Positions 8,112 through 12,045 of a DNA stretch of 12,045 bases are shown piece by piece. The stretch spans positions 36,303-48,347 of the forward strand of contig KN817711.1 in the NCBI GenBank assembly GCA_000827495.1, read 5' to 3'. A model generated the notes under the pieces. That model was not told where the DNA came from, did no database searches, and saw only the letters and a list, made by a program, of their open reading frames with translations. Position numbers and translations under genes: made by a program. Position 1 is the first letter of the stretch, and every line of letters begins with the position of its first letter. The DNA comes from Hypholoma sublateritium FD-334 SS-4 (lineage: Eukaryota; Basidiomycota; Agaricomycetes; Agaricales; Strophariaceae).

Positions 8112-8515
8112 TCATCGATGATCTTCGCAGCAGGTGAACGAAATTTACGGACATATCCACCAGTACATTATGACTCCTTGGATAGCTCCCGCTGTCGCTC
8201 GGCGATGTGCATTTCACTTAAATCATATATATTATTTTGTTGTATTCTTAGTTAGAGTGTAATGTAATTCCTCCAGATGCCCCCGCTTCTGCCCCAATAT
8301 ACTGCATTCATTTCGACTCCTGTTTCCCATCATTGACTTGGATCCACCGGCCTAGTACTAAGTCCGTAATTCTTTCGTCTACACATACAGCCTACCTCGA
8401 TCCCGCTGCTGTTCAATTCTGGGCCACTGAGGCGACCGAAAAATGCCTCGCGTCCACCTCTATGTCCGCTGGCGACCGCTACTGTATGATGTCACCCACC
8501 AAGACCGTGCAATAG
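8112..8515 (+). CDS. Possible two-exon remnant, unassigned
   Basis: A frame open from about 8248 to TAG 8513-8515 reads VIPPDAPASAPIYC, then LDPAAVQFWATEATEKCLAS and MSPTKTVQ, which looks more like protein than chance. It is preceded by a T-rich tract ending CTTAG (about 8242-8246), a plausible acceptor, and upstream a segment at about 8132-8224 reads NEIYGHIHQYIMTPWIAPAV. No start codon or clear donor joins them. It could be the eroded end of a plus-strand gene; the minus strand over it has stops. Confidence 0.25.
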
Positions 8516-8698
8516 ATAAAATTATGCGTCCGCTCAACGCACGTTCTCATTGTCTGTACTGAGACTCTCATGGAAATCTTTGACAACAAATATACTTATT
8601 ATTATGTATCTATATGGGCTACAGTGCTTGTAGTACACGCTGACCGGTGACGAAAGGAAATTTCTTGTACTGTCGGTAATTGGGTCTTTGGAAGAACA

Positions 8699-9008
8699 TC
8701 ATTAGATAGGTTTACAATTACTTCAAAGAGTGTTGTAAGTTGGTCGTGATCAGCGGGGCTTTCTTCATATAGAGCAACTCATTGACTCAGCTGTAACTCC
8801 GGTATATAATGATTATCACAGGCCAGCAACAGACCAGACCCCAGCAAGAAGGAAGTACACATCGCGGTCAATTGGATTTCTTATGATTTCATTGAATAGT
8901 TCTACAATTCCCCCCATGAATCTTGTGAGCATGTCATGATCAGCAAGCCATCCTTCACACTTCCCAGCTCATCAACTGAGCTGCAACTCTGGCAAATAAT
9001 AATTATCA
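8699..9008. repeat. Diverged direct repeat, 190-bp offset
   Basis: Copy A (8699-8818) and copy B (8889-9008) align without gaps over 120 bases at an offset of exactly 190, with 84 of 120 identical by hand count. The best-kept blocks are TGATCAGC, AGCTG-AACTC-GG and ATAAT-ATTATCA. Similarity weakens but seems to continue to the left (CGGT..ATTGG), so the unit may be close to 190 bp. On the minus strand both copies read PELQLS and, after stops, ADHD-x-LT.....IV-x-L-x-N, suggesting decayed coding sequence. Confidence 0.75.
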
Positions 9009-9140
9009 TTGACCGGTCGTTAACAAACATGAATCCTGTATGGCAAACGAATACAATTCTTGTAATGCCATTAAACAGGTATACCCGAATCAACGAGAGT
9101 ACCGTAGTTGGTCGCAGTGAGGAAGGCATGCAGCATAAAA

Positions 9141-9152
9141 GTAAATATTTAC
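9141..9152. promoter_or_regulatory. Perfect 12-bp palindrome upstream of the orphan gene
   Basis: GTAAATATTTAC is its own reverse complement and lies 24 bases before ATG 9177. A CATAAAAG element is just ahead (9134-9141). GTAAATA resembles the core bound by forkhead factors; a regulatory role is inference only. Confidence 0.35.
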
Positions 9153-9176
9153 AATATCGTGTTATGCAAAACAGGA

Positions 9177-11340
9177 ATGCGCCGAACGATGACTAATTAT
9201 CAAATTTATCTGGGAAAACCAATGGGCCCCCAATTTCCCGATGTCATCAGTCTAGTTTCTGTCGAAGAGGATTCCGCGTCGGACGACGAGGTCAACCACT
9301 TTGAAGAAACGCTTCGCCTAGCGAAAAACGGAGACGCAAGCACACGAACATTACAAGATGTATGATACTTACCAGCTCACTTTTTTAATAATCTACTATT
9401 TGACTAATTTNTATCNTATTAAGGCACTCGGCGCTGCTCATAAGAAGATTATTGAGCAACGTACTCTTATCCTTGAACTTCGAACGAAGGTTGCAGACCT
9501 CTCGTTGGCACAGGAAACAAGTGTGAAGAGCTCAGCTGCCGAACAAGCAGAAGAGGACATTAAGAAGCTCGGTCGCTTTTTTCAATTATTCTATACGCCT
9601 TTTATCGACCTCTCGGCATTTGGACCACACATGGCCCCTCCGGACTTTGCACATGATTCCCCTGACCGTTATATGGACATTATCCCAGGGGAAGAAGTCG
9701 AGGCAAATCAGGTCGGCTACATCGCGGAGTTATTTGACTGCGTCCCACCAGCATTCCATTCGTACATGAAACGGAGCAAGGCTTTCCCCCGTACTGTGAG
9801 TGAGCTAAAATTTCTATATGCAATATTATATCTTTTCTAACATACATATTTGGGATTTACAGTTTGGGTCAGCGATAAACAGCAGTCGACCACTCTGTCT
9901 CAACGTCCTTCGGGCAGCAGCGCCTGGGACCCTTGAAGTGCCATCAGCCTATTTCCCCTCGCCGCCGAAGAGCAAGGGAGCGAAGCCAGTNGGCCCTACG
10001 ATTATCAGAAGCGAGAAAAAGGAGATTCAATTCCTTCTAGAAGACATCGATGGAATGACGGATCATACCTCCCGATATCCTCGCGTGTTATTCAAGAACA
10101 ACGACTGCACGAAACTAGCAGGCCTGTATATGAATCCAATTTTATTTGAGGTGAGTGTCGCGCAACATTTCAGATTATTTAATTTCTAACAATATCTAAT
10201 ACAATGACTCAGTTTGCCCGTGTTGTATTGTACGGTCGGACATCAGCCAAGACGGTCGGCGGTATATCGTTCCGCTCAAACAGCCCATATATTCGCGAAG
10301 GACGTCAAACGTCAACGACGCCTGGGTTGATCTCCTGGGTATGCATTATGGTGCGTTATTAAAATATTTATATGCCATATAATATTAACTAAGATTATGT
10401 CAATAGACTAGATANGTGATGTCCGATGACACTGAGTTCGGTGCATTGGGGGTAGGAGCAAAGTCGGGGAACACGTACAAGGAAGATTTCGAGTNGTACA
10501 AGCAAANCATAATCAGTGGAGTCGACAACAATAAAAAATGGCACAGGCGATTATTCAAGACATGGAACGACGAGCTTTTTGCAGTGCGACAGCCTGCTGA
10601 GCGTGACGNGGGTGAAGATGGCGAAATAGTCTCTGTTCCATCTGCCCTCAATGCGGCAACAAATATGATGAACCGCTTACGTCTTCAAAACGAGGACCTC
10701 TCCGACTCGGACAATTCGAGTGAAGACACTTCTGAGCCAGATATTCAACGACCTAGGAATGTCCCAGAAGACCGGACTCGTACTAACGCCCCACTCACTG
10801 TGGATGCAGAGTGGGAAGACCCTGACGACGACGACCCTCCTGCCAAAGAATTACCTGTCGACAAAACTCCTGTNGAAGATTCGGATTCTGCAGATGAAAC
10901 TGAAGATATNCAACCGCAGGCCCCTGTCGTACNTCCTGTCAGAAAAGCTTCTGGCCCACCNGCCTCCCGGCCAGCATCCGCTATTGTAGTATTTCCGTCC
11001 TCTCGCCAACCGTCACTATCACGTTCATCTGCAGGGCCGCCCCGATCTGATGTGCCAGAGTCTACACAAGATCACGGCATAATCGGTGAGTCTTCCATCG
11101 ATTGCCAGTGAGAATATATGGCTGAGATATATACCACTAATAGAAACCCAACCCGCAGGAAATTCACGCCCCAAACCACGCCCGAAGGGACGTAGCACAA
11201 GTAATATAATTGCTAAAGCTACCGACACAATCCTCGAGCCTGTCAACGAGGCTGATGATAATAATGATCCGAAAGAAGTAAAGGGGAGGAAAACTCGCTC
11301 CAAGGTGTCAAAGCCCGATAAAGGCAAGGCAAAGGCATGA
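9177..11340 (+). CDS. Intact six-exon orphan gene, uncharacterised basidiomycete family
   Basis: About 613 aa from ATG 9177 (609 from ATG 9189). Exons: 9177-9359, 9424-9795, 9863-10150, 10213-10350, 10407-11085 and 11159-11340. Introns are 64, 67, 62, 56 and 73 nt, with donors GTATGA, GTGAGT, GTGAGT, GTGCGT and GTGAGT, AG acceptors and visible CTAAT/CTAAC-type branches. Every junction keeps phase and the frame is unbroken to TGA 11338-11340. Layout: acidic N-terminus (SVEEDSASDDEVNHFEE); short coiled coil (residues about 62-100); conserved core about 110-400 with FFQLFYTPFIDLSAFG, SRYPRVLFKNN, FARVVLYGRTSAKTVGG, TTPGLISW, MSDDTEFGALGVGAKSG and KKWHRRLFKTWNDELF; then a long disordered acidic S/D/E/P part and a basic tail (KGRKTRSKVSKPDKGKAKA) that could be a nuclear signal. 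From memory the core matches a large unannotated Agaricomycete family, perhaps DUF6698; that label is unverified. No catalytic motif seen. Single Ns (such as 9991, 10415, 10495, 10609) leave some residues undetermined. Confidence 0.85.
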
Positions 11341-11745
11341 TATCTTACACAGATTCAGAGTGCGCTTCTAATCCCTTTTGGCGTTTTATTCAACATGTCG
11401 ACCTAGTCTCTGCGAGCCCTATGGACATTGGACCGTCTACTATACTAAGTATGCCGACTATTTAAATTTGATTCTGACTTTGTATTTGCATATTATAATT
11501 GCATTTTAGTATATATACTGTTACTACTTCTTATTTAGAACTCCCTCGCTTTTTCCTGCATTTCTTAAAATTCTTTGATAACTCTTTGTCCTGGATTGAA
11601 TGCTATTAAGTTGTATGTTCTCCATATCCCATTCATAGACGATGATTTTATTACAATGTGTATCATTGTTTGGAAGGGCACAGCCACCTTGCGATCTATA
11701 TGTAGGCTTGACGTGGCAATTTAAGTTCTTTCGTTTCGACCACTA
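11341..11745. other. AT-rich 3' flank, no gene seen
   Basis: Downstream of the orphan gene stop, with many short A/T runs and no long frame. It presumably holds the gene's 3' UTR and polyadenylation region; no canonical AATAAA was noticed, which is usual in fungi. Confidence 0.5.
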
Positions 11746-11771
11746 CCTCCTCTCCCTTCTCCTCTCCCTCT
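11746..11771 (+). repeat. 26-nt uninterrupted polypyrimidine tract
   Basis: Only C and T from 11746 to 11771. Low-complexity sequence after which the composition becomes more GC-rich again. Could be a promoter CT-block of a gene beyond the window, as is common in fungi, or simple repeat DNA. Confidence 0.6.
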
Positions 11772-12045
11772 GACTGGTGCCCTTCCCTTGGCTGGGTCGT
11801 GCTTTCCACGGCACCACCTCAGCTCTGCAAGCGCTGTGGCTGCATATACAGGATGCCAGCGGACATTTACGGCTCCCTGCGTTCCATCGCCAGGCANCCN
11901 TGTAGCTGTCCATAGGTGTATCTCCCAACTCGTGAGTCACAAAATACCTCGTTAGCTGGCCATGACCCTGACCTAAGCCACAGCCCCACCCTCAGAGCAT
12001 GTACCCCCCATCCTCGTCTCGATCCCTTCCGTTCCTTGTTCCGGT
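11772..12045. other. Window end, no supportable gene
   Basis: Mixed-composition DNA with two Ns near 11897 and 11900. The only longer frame (minus 11743-11940) is partly the mirror of the CT tract and contains undetermined residues, so it is not called. Confidence 0.4.

Noticed and set aside
1..12045. CRISPR array, prophage or bacterial insertion sequence
   Set aside because: No regularly spaced repeats or bacterial-type genes; introns throughout show a eukaryotic nuclear genome.

Overview
The window looks like nuclear DNA of a mushroom-forming basidiomycete (Agaricomycetes). Introns are short (46-73 nt) with GTRNGT-type donors, CTRAY-type branch points and CAG/TAG acceptors. The conserved genes use G/C-ending codons, and one gene is a fungal Nud1/Cdc11-type leucine-rich-repeat protein. 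About two dozen isolated Ns are scattered through 1173-3422 and 9412-11900, so base-call quality is a real caveat.

Layout. 1-631: 3' end of a plus-strand coiled-coil gene, with its first exon cut by the window edge. About 775-3569: a plus-strand Nud1/Cdc11-like spindle-pole-body scaffold gene. It has seven recognisable exons, but at least two frame breaks, and it stops inside the LRR domain. 3570-4560: GC-rich DNA with no gene I can support. 4599-5371: short unassigned coding-like pieces. 5425-6152: remains of a DUF4139 (mucoidy inhibitor A-like) gene, readable only by switching frame several times. 6153-7060: no convincing gene.

Near 7050 the sequence turns, by eye, from GC-rich to AT-rich. 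In that part lie a minus-strand orphan gene (about 8076 down to 7247), an approximately 1.1 kb divergent intergenic block holding a diverged tandem repeat (8699-9008), and a fully intact six-exon plus-strand orphan gene (9177-11340, about 613 aa). The last belongs to an uncharacterised basidiomycete family with a coiled coil, a conserved core and an acidic/basic disordered tail. 11341-12045 has no gene I can support.

The main pattern is a contrast. Conserved household-type genes in the GC-rich half are broken or truncated, while the lineage-restricted gene in the AT-rich half reads through without a single frame error. This could mean pseudogenised copies next to an accessory island, or indel errors concentrated in GC-rich sequence. 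Raw-read and cDNA checks would separate the two. I see no pathway linking these genes. Nud1-type proteins act in septation/mitotic-exit signalling; the others have no assigned role.
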